64,000 nucleotides of DNA. It comes from JBIOHP01 sp044449065. Lineage in GTDB: Bacteria; Bacteroidota; Ignavibacteria; UBA10030; SZUA-254. The first letter of the stretch is position 1. Every line of letters starts with the position of its first letter. This document shows, one piece after another, positions 1-8,060 of this stretch. Location: assembly GCA_044449065.1 (NCBI GenBank), contig JBIOHP010000010.1:62001-126000 (forward strand). The letters are read 5' to 3'. Under the pieces are notes generated by a model, which saw only the letters and a program-made list of their open reading frames with translations, was not told the origin of the DNA and ran no database searches. The position numbers and the translations under genes are program-made.

Positions 1-2
1 CT

Positions 3-230
3 CTCAACCTGCCACAATTTTCCGATGAACCCCAGCAATGGGTAATGGATGATCATCTTCCATTCAACGAAAAGGGAATCAAAACGATCGATCTTATCGA
101 TTTTGCATACCCGGATACGAGCAACCGCTACTGGCATACGCTGGAGGATACGCCTGATAAGTGCAGTGTTGAGAGCCTGGAAGCGGTTGGAACAGTGCTG
201 ATGCATGTCATTTATAAACAGACTCCATGA
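3..230 (+). CDS. M28-type peptidase / glutaminyl cyclase-like, C-terminal part
   Basis: This is the end of a gene that begins before the window; the frame is open from base 3 to the stop at 230. The visible 75 residues contain DDHLPFNEKGI, DLIDF and YWHTLEDTPDKC. These match the last strands and the metal-ligand region (the His of YWHTLED) of peptidase family M28, especially the glutaminyl-peptide cyclotransferase-like members. Family members are usually secreted zinc enzymes acting on peptide N-termini. The N-terminal signal and the other metal ligands lie outside the window, so peptidase and cyclase cannot be separated. The first internal ATG, at 45, is not a likely start because homology continues upstream of it. 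Confidence 0.75.
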   Translation, partial: LNLPQFSDEPQQWVMDDHLPFNEKGIKTIDLIDFAYPDTSNRYWHTLEDTPDKCSVESLEAVGTVLMHVIYKQTP

Positions 231-272
231 ACGGATGATTCAGATTTCCACCGTTGATCCCGTTTCGAATTC

Positions 273-1118
273 ATGAAAACTTATCTTGAAGTATCCATCT
301 CCGCGTCCGAAAATCAACGCGAGATGCTCCTACCGACGCTGATCGAGCTGGGCTTTCAGGGATTTGAAGAAACCGATACGCATTTGGTTTCTTACCTTGA
401 TAAAACTCGGTGGAACGATGGACAAATTGCGAAGATGAGGAATGACCTAAAAAGTCTGCTGAGGGAGATATCCGTTAATGCGGATATTCAAATGAGGGAA
501 ATCCGGGAAGAAAATTGGAATGCCCTATGGGAAAAAACAATCCAGCCGATTGAAGTTGGCAATAATCTCATCATAAAACCCTCGTGGAGCGATTATCATA
601 ATATTGCCGGAAAAATTATAGTGCAAATCGATCCGAAAATGTCGTTCGGCACAGGGTATCATGAAACTACCCGACTTACTCTCCGCCTTCTGGAAAAATA
701 TCTCCAACCCGGAAACACCTTGCTGGACGTCGGCACCGGCACGGGTATCCTGGCTATTGCTGCCGTGAAGTTAGGCGCGGCGAGCGCGTGGGGGATCGAT
801 CTTGACGAATGGTCGATTGAAAATGCTCAGGAAAATATTGCATCGAACGGAGTTTCAGATAAGATTGCCATCAGCAATACGCCCATTGATCAGATCAACA
901 GAAATTTTCACCTTATCGCAGCCAACCTTACCCTGAATACCAATTCGGAATTGCTTCCCTCACTCTATAATCATCTGAGAGATCCGGGAATTATTTTACT
1001 TTCAGGATTGCTAACGGCAGACGCCCACGTGATGCGATCCCGGCTGCAAGATAACCAATTCAGTATTCAGGAAGAACTATTTGAAAACGAATGGATAGCA
1101 ATCGCTGCAAAGAAATAA
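273..1118 (+). CDS. prmA: Ribosomal protein L11 methyltransferase PrmA
   Basis: 281 residues, close to the usual 290. PrmA uses S-adenosylmethionine to trimethylate lysines and the N-terminus of ribosomal protein uL11 in the cytoplasm. The N-terminal third is the substrate-recognition domain. The catalytic Rossmann fold carries motif I, LLDVGTGTGILAIAA, at about residues 150-164, followed by an acidic motif II (GIDLDEWSIENA). The family signature NALWEKT / PSW / DPKMSFGTGYHETT precedes it, and the post-motif AANLTLNTN is where PrmA has its NPPY-like segment. It lies 7 bases upstream of the Ppx/GppA gene, so the two are probably cotranscribed. There is no clear Shine-Dalgarno site at the ATG. 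Confidence 0.93.
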   Translation: MKTYLEVSISASENQREMLLPTLIELGFQGFEETDTHLVSYLDKTRWNDGQIAKMRNDLKSLLREISVNADIQMREIREENWNALWEKTIQPIEVGNNLIIKPSWSDYHNIAGKIIVQIDPKMSFGTGYHETTRLTLRLLEKYLQPGNTLLDVGTGTGILAIAAVKLGAASAWGIDLDEWSIENAQENIASNGVSDKIAISNTPIDQINRNFHLIAANLTLNTNSELLPSLYNHLRDPGIILLSGLLTADAHVMRSRLQDNQFSIQEELFENEWIAIAAKK

Positions 1119-1125
1119 TCCGCTA

Positions 1126-2076
1126 ATGAAAATCGCCAGCATAGATATCGGAACCAACACAACTCTCCTTCTTATTGCGGAGATCGATAAGCAGGGTATT
1201 GTTCGTCCTCTTCACGAAGAGCAACGCATGCCGAGAATGGGTAAAGGAGTGGATGCGAACCGGCTGATCGAACGATCAGCGTTCGATCGAGTGGCGTCCG
1301 TAATTCACGAGTACAATTCTATCATTGAAAATTATCATGTCGATACCGTTGTCGCCGGTGGAACAAGCGCGTTGCGCGATGCATTGAATAAAAAAGAATT
1401 CGTCATTTCCCTCAAAGAAAAGACCGGGATCCAGGTAGAGGTATTATCAGGGACGGATGAAGCGCTCTGGTCGTTTCAGGGGGCATTAAATGGCATTGGC
1501 GTTGCGCATCATTCGGCTGCTGTCCTGGATATCGGAGGCGGCAGTACGGAAATATCCGTCGGCGTCCTGCCGCTCGGCGCACGGGAAGATGTTCAGGTGC
1601 AGCGAAACAGTTTCCAATTGGGCAGCGTGCGTGTGACAGAGCGTTTCTTCAAGGCATTGCCTCCTACCGAAACTCATTTGCACGATGCGCGGGAATACAT
1701 CGCTTCTCAACTTATTTCGTTCCGTGATTGGAATATTTCGAACCGTTCCCTCATTGGAGTAGCGGGAACCGTCACAACGCTCGCCTGTTTGGAACAACGC
1801 CTGCCGGAATTTGACCGTGTAAAAGTCAGTGGCTATAAACTTTCAATGGAAGCGATCAGGTCGTGGCAGGATAATCTTTCAAAACTCACTCCATCACAAA
1901 TCCGTAAGCTTTCAAACGTGACCGAGGGGCGTCAGGATTTACTCACCGCCGGGGTCCTCATACTGCACGAATTCATGAAATACTTCAAATTTCAAGAAAT
2001 AACAGTGAGCGAACGGGGCTTGCGATATGGTCTGGTTATGAGGGAATGGAAGAAAACCGTGAAGATCGGAAAATAA
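1126..2076 (+). CDS. Ppx/GppA family phosphatase (exopolyphosphatase-like)
   Basis: 316 residues with the ASKHA fold. Visible motifs are the first phosphate loop (DIGTNTTLLL, residues 6-15), AGGTSALRDA, and the second phosphate loop VLDIGGGSTEIS (about residues 134-146), then QLGSVRVTERF and a GVAGTVTTLA adenosine-type motif. Family members hydrolyse inorganic polyphosphate or pppGpp. The protein is the short single-core form without the C-terminal HD domain of E. coli Ppx, so I cannot choose between exopolyphosphatase and guanosine pentaphosphatase. It follows prmA with a 7-base gap and is probably in the same transcript. Confidence 0.88.
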   Translation: MKIASIDIGTNTTLLLIAEIDKQGIVRPLHEEQRMPRMGKGVDANRLIERSAFDRVASVIHEYNSIIENYHVDTVVAGGTSALRDALNKKEFVISLKEKTGIQVEVLSGTDEALWSFQGALNGIGVAHHSAAVLDIGGGSTEISVGVLPLGAREDVQVQRNSFQLGSVRVTERFFKALPPTETHLHDAREYIASQLISFRDWNISNRSLIGVAGTVTTLACLEQRLPEFDRVKVSGYKLSMEAIRSWQDNLSKLTPSQIRKLSNVTEGRQDLLTAGVLILHEFMKYFKFQEITVSERGLRYGLVMREWKKTVKIGK

Positions 2077-2215
2077 ACCAAGGCAGCATCCTTACCCAAT
2101 GATAACACTATTCATACACCATTGCTCCAAGAAATTCGCCCGCTAAAATCCGCTCTCGTTGCTTGATTTTCTAACCATAAGTTCTTACTTTATTAATTCT
2201 GGTACAATAAAATAT

Positions 2216-2267
2216 GAACCGCTGGGACGGTTCAAAATATGATATATACTAACGGGGATTTAGACCC
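2216..2267 (+). other. Two small hairpins in the leader of the YtxH gene
   Basis: The 307-base gap before the YtxH gene contains two short inverted repeats: GAACCG/CGGTTC around a 6-base loop (2216-2233) and GGGG/CCCC around ATTTAGA (about 2254-2268). A TACAAT hexamer at 2203-2208 could be a -10 box, but no good -35 is present. The hairpins would fall at the start of that transcript. No known riboswitch family is recognised; the role is unknown. Confidence 0.3.
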
Positions 2268-2383
2268 CAAAATGATTAAGAAATGACACTCTAACGCAAA
2301 GTCGATGCGTACAAAAAAGACTCTAATTCAACCTGGCAATAATATCACTTTTCACAATTTGATCAATTTTATTGGAGACTACC

Positions 2384-2776
2384 ATGGCAGACGAGAATAA
2401 TGACGGATTAGTAAAGGGCTTGCTCATCGGATTTATTGCAGGCAGCGCGATTGGGGCAATCGTGGCGCTTCTCTACGCCCCGAAAAGCGGCAAAGAAATG
2501 CGCGCCGATATTAAAGTGAAAGCGAATGATCTTAAGGATGAAGTTGCCGAAAAATTAAAGGCAGCCCGGTCCAAAGCCGTTGATATTATCAACGAGGGAA
2601 GACGCCGTTCGGAACAGATAATCACCGAAGCGAAAGAACGGGCGGGACATATCCTCACCGACGCGGATAAGATGCTCAATGACGCTCGGGAACGAGCCGG
2701 TGAGGAACAGGGCAAAATTAAGACGGCTTTTCGGGCAGGTGTGGACGCCTATAAATCCGAAAAAGATAATTCTTAA
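2384..2776 (+). CDS. YtxH domain-containing protein
   Basis: 130 residues. An N-terminal hydrophobic segment rich in glycine (about residues 12-30, LLIGFIAGSAIGAIVALL) is followed by the YtxH hallmark YAPKSGKEMR and a long charged helix likely to form a coiled coil. Family members are small membrane-anchored proteins with unclear roles in envelope stress. I chose ATG 2384 over an upstream in-frame TTG at 2372 because GGAG lies 6 bases before the ATG. The gene is 14 bases upstream of another small single-pass protein of similar design, and the two probably form one unit. Confidence 0.85.
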   Translation: MADENNDGLVKGLLIGFIAGSAIGAIVALLYAPKSGKEMRADIKVKANDLKDEVAEKLKAARSKAVDIINEGRRRSEQIITEAKERAGHILTDADKMLNDARERAGEEQGKIKTAFRAGVDAYKSEKDNS

Positions 2777-2790
2777 TCCCGGGGACCCCC

Positions 2791-3177
2791 ATGGAAGATA
2801 TCTTACTCATCATGAAAATCGTAACACTTGCATGCGTCTCCGCATTGAGCATTTATCTCATTGTTGTTATTTCGAGAGTGCAGCAAATATTCACCAATAT
2901 CGAACGGGATATCCGGGAGATGTCTGAAAAAATATCGCCCGTTTTCACAAACCTGGAAGCGATTACCGCCAAATTCCGCAACATCACCGACGGGATGAGC
3001 GATGATTTTGAGATGGTACGCTTCTCACTCCGCTCGCTCCGGGACGCCATCGAAAGCATTGTTGATTTTGAACAAAGAGTACAACAAAAAATTGAAGAAC
3101 CCGTACTGCAAACGGTTACCACATTCACAGCGTTTCTGAAAGGAATTAGAACTTTTTTACAGGTGATGCGCTCATAA
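2791..3177 (+). CDS. Single-pass membrane protein, DUF948-like
   Basis: 128 residues. One N-terminal transmembrane helix (about residues 8-28) is followed by a long amphipathic helical region with regular hydrophobic spacing, as in DUF948 and methyl-accepting-like stalks. No catalytic motif is visible. It follows the YtxH gene by 14 bases; YtxH and DUF948 proteins are often neighbours in other genomes, which supports the call. The likely location is the inner membrane with a helical domain on one side. Function unknown. Confidence 0.6.
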   Translation: MEDILLIMKIVTLACVSALSIYLIVVISRVQQIFTNIERDIREMSEKISPVFTNLEAITAKFRNITDGMSDDFEMVRFSLRSLRDAIESIVDFEQRVQQKIEEPVLQTVTTFTAFLKGIRTFLQVMRS

Positions 3178-3400
3178 TATAATATTTCAACCCTTCCTAC
3201 TGTCATCGACAATTACGTCAGAGAGGGAGTTAAGATTGATTCCATTTTTGCGAAAACGAAAACATCTGCCGCGCGCAGGATTTGGAATAAAGGGGCTGGC
3301 TGTTATAGTTAGGAACCTCATCTTTTTCACATTGCAAAATGTCTTGTATCCCATCATCAACCGAGTTATATTTTTTTTCTGAAAAAGGAGATTTAGAATT

Positions 3401-5509
3401 ATGAAAGATTATGGAGTTGACGCCATCAGGAATGTAGCCCTTGTGGGGCACGGCGGAGCCGGTAAAACCATCTTTACTGAATCAATGCTTTTTTCCGCCG
3501 GAGCTACGACGCGTATCGGCAAGATCGAAGACGGCAATACCACGTCCGATTATCATGCCGATGAGATCGAGCGGCGCATCAGCATCAACACCTCAATGGT
3601 AATTTGCGAGTGGAAAGGATTGAAGCTCAATATCCTCGACACGCCGGGATACACAGATTTTACCGGCGAGGTAAATGCGGCATTACGCGTTTCGGATACC
3701 GCTCTGGTATTTTTAAAAGCCGTTGAAGGCGTGGAAGTCGGAACTGAACTCGTTTGGTCTTATACGAAACGGTATCATAATAGCGCAATATTCATTGTCA
3801 ACAAACTCGATAATGAAAATGCGGATTATGAAAAGGTCGTTGTCTCTGCAATTGAACGGTTCTCCCATGATGTTGTCCTTTTGCAATTCCCCGTCAACGA
3901 GGGACTTACCTTCGATTCCATCATTGACGTCTTAAAAATGAAAATGCTAAAATTTGATCGCGATGGCAAAGGAAAATATACCGAGCATGATATACCCGCT
4001 GAACACAAAACAAAAGCAGCCGAGTTGCATGATGCGCTGGTTGAAAAAATAGCCGAGACCGATGAAAAACTCTTGAATGAATTTTTTGAAAAAGGCGGAT
4101 TGACTGAAGATCAAATAAAATATGGACTGAAAATCGGCGTCCGGACACGGAAACTCTTCCCTCTCTTTTGCGCATCTGCTTCCCACAATATCGGCGTCAC
4201 AACGATCATGGATTTTGTCGCAGATTATTCTCCAAACCCCGCCGAAGGTCCAAAAGTAATGGGCGTTCTGGCAGGGACAACGAACGGCAACGGCAATGAA
4301 GTGGAAATCAAATGCGATCCGAATGGTCCGCCTGTGCTCTTCACGTTTAAAACCGTATCCGAACCGCACGTCGGCGATCTGTCGTTCTTTCGCGTCTATT
4401 CCGGTTCGATAAGCCATGGTTTGGATCTGAACAATAATGCAAATAACAAGGTCGAGCGCCTGGCGCAGTTATTCATCATGTGCGGAAGAGAACGTAAAGA
4501 AGTCGGCAAACTTGTTGCCGGCGATCTCGGCGCCGTTGTGAAATTAAAAGATACGCACACCAATAATACCCTGAGCAGCAAAACGCTCTCCGTTAATCTC
4601 CCGCCGATTGTATTCCCGGAACCGGTAATTACAATGGCTCTCGTCGCCAAAACAAAAGGTGATGAAGATAAGATAGCAGCCGGATTGCACCACCTGCACG
4701 AAGAAGATCCCACATTCGTGATTAAAGTGGATCCCGAACTTCACCAAACCGTCTTGAGCGGCCAGGGGGAGCTTCACCTTACCATCATCACGAAACGATT
4801 AAAGGCGAAATACGGCGTCGATGTGGATATGGTGGAGCCGAAAATTCCATACCGCGAAACAATCAAGGGCAGAGCCAATGAAGTTGAATATAAACACAAA
4901 AAACAATCAGGCGGCCGCGGGCAATACGGTCATGTGTTAATCAAAATAGAACCTCTCGCAAGAGGCGCCGGATTCGAGTTTGAAGATGCAATCGTCGGCG
5001 GCGTGGTGCCTGGCAGATTTATTCCTGCCGTTGAAAAAGGCATTATCGAGTCAATGGAAGGCGGCGTTATCGCCGGCTGCAAAGTGGTTGATCTGAAGGT
5101 TACGCTTTTTTACGGTTCATATCACGACGTCGATTCCGACGAACATTCATTCAAAATCGCCGGAAGAATGGCGTTCAAGAAAGGATTCAAAGAAGCCAAA
5201 CCGATCCTCCTCGAACCGATCTATGAAATCGAAGTCACGGTTCCCGAAGATTACATGGGCGACGTCATGGGCGATGTTTCGAGCAGGCGCGGGAAAATCC
5301 TCGGAATGGATTCCGATGGCGCGCATCAGGTCATCCGCGCGCTTGTTCCTCTCAAAGAATTGTACCGGTATTCAACAACGCTTCGCTCAATGACACAGGG
5401 CAGGGGCATCCACAAACAAAAATTCGATCATTATGAGGAAGTGCCGCGCGAGATTGCCGAAAAGATCGTGGCTGAATACGCGAAGGAAAAGGTTGAGGAA
5501 GAAGCGTAA
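3401..5509 (+). CDS. Elongation factor G paralogue (EF-G2-like)
   Basis: 702 residues with the complete EF-G domain order: GTPase domain, domain II, and domains III-V ending in a helical tail. GTP motifs are G1 GHGGAGKT (residues 16-23), G3 DTPGYTDF (about 80-87), G4 NKLD (about 133-136) and G5 SAS. Canonical EF-G has AHIDAGKTT and DTPGHVDF. Here the G3 catalytic His is Tyr, as in the EF-G-2 paralogues described from Thermus. The protein is therefore probably a secondary translocation or ribosome-associated GTPase, not the main EF-G. No ribosomal protein genes lie near, consistent with a paralogue. An AAAAAGGAG site lies 11 bases before the ATG. Its exact role in this organism is unknown. Confidence 0.87.
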   Translation: MKDYGVDAIRNVALVGHGGAGKTIFTESMLFSAGATTRIGKIEDGNTTSDYHADEIERRISINTSMVICEWKGLKLNILDTPGYTDFTGEVNAALRVSDTALVFLKAVEGVEVGTELVWSYTKRYHNSAIFIVNKLDNENADYEKVVVSAIERFSHDVVLLQFPVNEGLTFDSIIDVLKMKMLKFDRDGKGKYTEHDIPAEHKTKAAELHDALVEKIAETDEKLLNEFFEKGGLTEDQIKYGLKIGVRTRKLFPLFCASASHNIGVTTIMDFVADYSPNPAEGPKVMGVLAGTTNGNGNEVEIKCDPNGPPVLFTFKTVSEPHVGDLSFFRVYSGSISHGLDLNNNANNKVERLAQLFIMCGRERKEVGKLVAGDLGAVVKLKDTHTNNTLSSKTLSVNLPPIVFPEPVITMALVAKTKGDEDKIAAGLHHLHEEDPTFVIKVDPELHQTVLSGQGELHLTIITKRLKAKYGVDVDMVEPKIPYRETIKGRANEVEYKHKKQSGGRGQYGHVLIKIEPLARGAGFEFEDAIVGGVVPGRFIPAVEKGIIESMEGGVIAGCKVVDLKVTLFYGSYHDVDSDEHSFKIAGRMAFKKGFKEAKPILLEPIYEIEVTVPEDYMGDVMGDVSSRRGKILGMDSDGAHQVIRALVPLKELYRYSTTLRSMTQGRGIHKQKFDHYEEVPREIAEKIVAEYAKEKVEEEA

Positions 5510-5527
5510 ACACTACTCGCCGATCAC

Positions 5528-6022
5528 ATGGATAAACTTTTTTCGCCCTGGCGTTCAAAGTACATAGAAACGTTCTCCAAACCGAACAATGAAGGGGTCG
5601 CGTGCGTATTTTGCGAGGCGATCCGGGGGGATGATGAAGAACATCTCATAATCTTCAGAGGAAAATCCTCGTTCGTTCTCATGAATCTATTCCCGTATAA
5701 TAGCGGGCACATCATGATCGTTCCGTACCGCCATATTCAGGAACTTAACGATCTTTCTACCGAAGAATCTCTTGAAGTAATTCAACTTCTTCAGAAAATG
5801 ATTACCGCCCTCCGAACCGCTTCTCATCCCGAAGGATTTAATATCGGAGCAAATCTGGGAAGGTCTGCAGGAGCTGGAATTGACCGGCATTTGCATTTTC
5901 ACCTTGTGCCCCGCTGGAATGGCGACACCAACTTTATGCCGGTTCTTGCCGATACCAAGATGATTTCAGAAGACATGAAAGATACATGGAAAAAACTTCG
6001 TAATGCTATGAAATTACTGTGA
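5528..6022 (+). CDS. HIT family nucleotide hydrolase/phosphorylase
   Basis: 164 residues. The histidine triad HLHFHLVPRW lies at about residues 119-128 and the glycine-rich substrate loop NIGANLGRSAGAGI just before it. CVFC near the N-terminus suggests the zinc-binding Cys pair seen in part of this family. The length and the W after the triad resemble the Ap4A phosphorylase-like bacterial branch rather than the short HinT type. Such enzymes cleave dinucleoside polyphosphates or nucleotidyl adducts. It starts 18 bases after the EF-G paralogue and is likely cotranscribed. No Shine-Dalgarno site is visible. Confidence 0.85.
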   Translation: MDKLFSPWRSKYIETFSKPNNEGVACVFCEAIRGDDEEHLIIFRGKSSFVLMNLFPYNSGHIMIVPYRHIQELNDLSTEESLEVIQLLQKMITALRTASHPEGFNIGANLGRSAGAGIDRHLHFHLVPRWNGDTNFMPVLADTKMISEDMKDTWKKLRNAMKLL

Positions 6023-6176
6023 GGATCAATCTCCGGGCAACTCATTATTTGTAACAATTCCCAGAATCCTACCAATTTCTGTATGTATATGTTTTTACTG
6101 ATATTTATACATCTGAAATCCCCAGAAACTGAACAAATTAAACCTTTGTGTTCAAAAAAAGTCTAACTAATAATCA

Positions 6177-6731
6177 ATGACGACCGTCTCTGACGTTGAG
6201 TTAATTGATCAATTCCGTAACGGAAAAACGGAAGCTTTTAACCTTTTAGTTGCCCGATACCGTGAAAAGGTTTATTGGGTGGCGCGCCGGATGATGAGTA
6301 ATCATGAGGACGCAGATGATATCGTTCAGGAAGTTTTTATCCGCGTGTACGGACATCTTAGCAACTTTAGAGCGGAATCCGGGTTTTATACATGGCTCTA
6401 CCGGATAACCGTAAACGTATCGCTTAACGCCCTCAGGAAAAAACGAATAAAGAATTTTATCAAATTAGATGAAATAGTCGATACCCTGATTCCGGATGAA
6501 GGATATGCCGATGAACAGGTATTGAAACAGGAGTACGAAACAATTCTTGAAAAGGCAATTGAAACTTTGCCACCGAAACAGAAAATGGTCTTTATATTAA
6601 AATATTACGATGAAATGCCGTTCGAAGAAATGGCAAAGATGCTAAAAAAATCCGTGGGTGGATTGAAAGCGAATTATTTTCATGCATTGCAAAAAATCCA
6701 AAAATATGTCAGAAGCGAATCGAACAAATGA
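6177..6731 (+). CDS. ECF-type RNA polymerase sigma factor
   Basis: 184 residues. Region 2 (about residues 10-80) contains the DADDIVQEVFIRVY core-binding motif, and region 4 (about 120-178) has LPPKQKMVFILKYY followed by a helix-turn-helix (FEEMAKMLKKSVGGLKANY). Region 3 is absent, as expected for an ECF factor. The stop overlaps the start of the next gene by 4 bases (ATGA), and that product is a zinc-finger anti-sigma factor, so the pair is translationally coupled. The third gene encodes a small exported protein. The unit is probably an envelope-stress response, though the signal is unknown. There is no Shine-Dalgarno site at the start. Confidence 0.92.
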   Translation: MTTVSDVELIDQFRNGKTEAFNLLVARYREKVYWVARRMMSNHEDADDIVQEVFIRVYGHLSNFRAESGFYTWLYRITVNVSLNALRKKRIKNFIKLDEIVDTLIPDEGYADEQVLKQEYETILEKAIETLPPKQKMVFILKYYDEMPFEEMAKMLKKSVGGLKANYFHALQKIQKYVRSESNK

Positions 6732-7348
6732 ACTGTAAAGATATCCAAATCCGGATGCCTGAATTGCTTGATGGCACGATTGACGGGGAAGGCAAGAATT
6801 TCCTGCAGGATCACCTTGGGCAATGTCCTTCATGCAAAAAAGATTTTGAGGAACTTACACTCCTTTATACCATGATGAAATCGGATAAACCATGGGCGCC
6901 ACCCGCTGCCTATTGGAACGGACTGATTCCGCGAATTCAGGAGAGTATCAATAATTCAACCCGTCCTCCCCTGGTTGCGCCTGCCTGGATTCAGCGTTTT
7001 ACCGTATCCGCAGCAGCGATCGCAATGATTATCGTTGTGTTCAATATGATCCCGGGAAATATAGATGAAAAAGAAATCGATTATCATTCCATTGTTGCCC
7101 AGGGTCCGGCGGATGAGGTTCAAAATTTTATCGATGGGCAGGAAATAGAAGGACTCGCCGACCAGTACGCCGGTATCCAAAATACTTCTGTTCTTGGCTC
7201 CGATGATAAAGCAAATTTACGCGAAGTGATCGGCGAAGATCAATCCTCAATCGATGACGACAACGCGATTGAATCTCTCAGCTCGCTCAATGATAAAGCA
7301 GTAAACGATATTGTTACAAAAATTAACTCCAAAGCGATATTCAATTAG
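6728..7348 (+). CDS. Anti-sigma factor with putative zinc finger (zf-HC2)
   Basis: 206 residues. The N-terminal cytoplasmic domain shows C3, then H-x3-C-x2-C (HLGQCPSC, about residues 30-37), the zinc-binding anti-sigma pattern. One transmembrane helix (about residues 92-110) follows, then an acidic extracytoplasmic tail with repeated short helices. It should hold the adjacent ECF sigma factor at the membrane until a signal is sensed. The 4-base overlap with the sigma gene supports stoichiometric expression. The periplasmic part matches no sensor family I recognise. Confidence 0.88.
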   Translation: MNCKDIQIRMPELLDGTIDGEGKNFLQDHLGQCPSCKKDFEELTLLYTMMKSDKPWAPPAAYWNGLIPRIQESINNSTRPPLVAPAWIQRFTVSAAAIAMIIVVFNMIPGNIDEKEIDYHSIVAQGPADEVQNFIDGQEIEGLADQYAGIQNTSVLGSDDKANLREVIGEDQSSIDDDNAIESLSSLNDKAVNDIVTKINSKAIFN

Positions 7349-7368
7349 GTACCCATAAGGAAAGTTAT

Positions 7369-7878
7369 ATGAAAATTTATATTACAATATGTATTATGTT
7401 CCTCCTCATGTTTGGCGTGAACAACGCATCCGCCCAGCGGCGTGGACGTCCCGATAATCCCGGTCCTGGTCCCGGTCAAAATCATCCCCCCGGACCATTT
7501 AACGAATATAGAAAACTCAGGATGATCGAATCCCTGAAGCTGAACGAAGAAGACGCTGCCCGGTTCGTCACGAAGGAATCCGCGCATGAGGAAACCAACC
7601 GGAAATTGATGACCCAGCGAAACGACCTCCTGGACGATATCCGTAAAGGTCTTAAAGAGAATAAAGAACCAAAGGAATTTCAAAAATCCGTCGATCAGGT
7701 GCTCGATCTCGATCAACAGATTTTCAAGGAACGCCAGCGGTATCAGGAGGAAATACAAAAGTTTTTGAGTCCGGAAAAATTTGCCAGATTCCTCGTGTTC
7801 GAACGTGAATTCGGAAGAGGCGTGCGCGATGTTATTAAAGACATTGTCCACGAACACTGGCGCGAACGTGGAGAGTAA
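7369..7878 (+). CDS. Exported Spy/CpxP-like helical protein
   Basis: 169 residues. A signal peptide (about residues 1-22, ending ASAQ) is followed by a Pro/Gly-rich linker and four predicted helices with many Glu, Arg and Lys. LSPEKFARFLVFEREF resembles the LTxxQ-type motif of Spy/CpxP and periplasmic heavy-metal-sensor families. It is the third gene of the sigma/anti-sigma unit, 20 bases downstream, and is followed by a strong terminator. It probably acts in the periplasm as a chaperone or sensor coupled to that sigma factor. The family assignment is by shape and context, not a strict motif match. Confidence 0.65.
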   Translation: MKIYITICIMFLLMFGVNNASAQRRGRPDNPGPGPGQNHPPGPFNEYRKLRMIESLKLNEEDAARFVTKESAHEETNRKLMTQRNDLLDDIRKGLKENKEPKEFQKSVDQVLDLDQQIFKERQRYQEEIQKFLSPEKFARFLVFEREFGRGVRDVIKDIVHEHWRERGE

Positions 7879-7928
7879 TTTACCGATATACAACCCCTGA
7901 AGTAATAATAAAGTAAATTATTCTGCTG

Positions 7929-7971
7929 ACCTTCAGGACCAGTCTCCGCTGGCTCCTGAAGGTCTTTTTTT
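7929..7971 (+). terminator. Intrinsic terminator after the ECF sigma unit
   Basis: GACCTTCAGGACCAG pairs with CTGGCTCCTGAAGGTC (one bulged base) around a 5-base loop and is followed by seven T. It closes the sigma/anti-sigma/Spy-like unit. Confidence 0.9.
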
Positions 7972-8060
7972 ACCAGCGATCTCCTGTTGATTGTCTCTCC
8001 TTTACGAACTTCCTTGCATCTCAAAGTTGTACAATTTCCCTTTCCACCGTATATTGAATC

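Noticed and set aside
2372..2383. Longer YtxH gene from TTG 2372
   Set aside because: GGAG at 2374-2377 falls inside that extension and is well placed for ATG 2384.
3826..4777. Antisense frames of up to 156 codons across the EF-G paralogue
   Set aside because: The EF-G frame has all GTPase motifs; the antisense frames have none.
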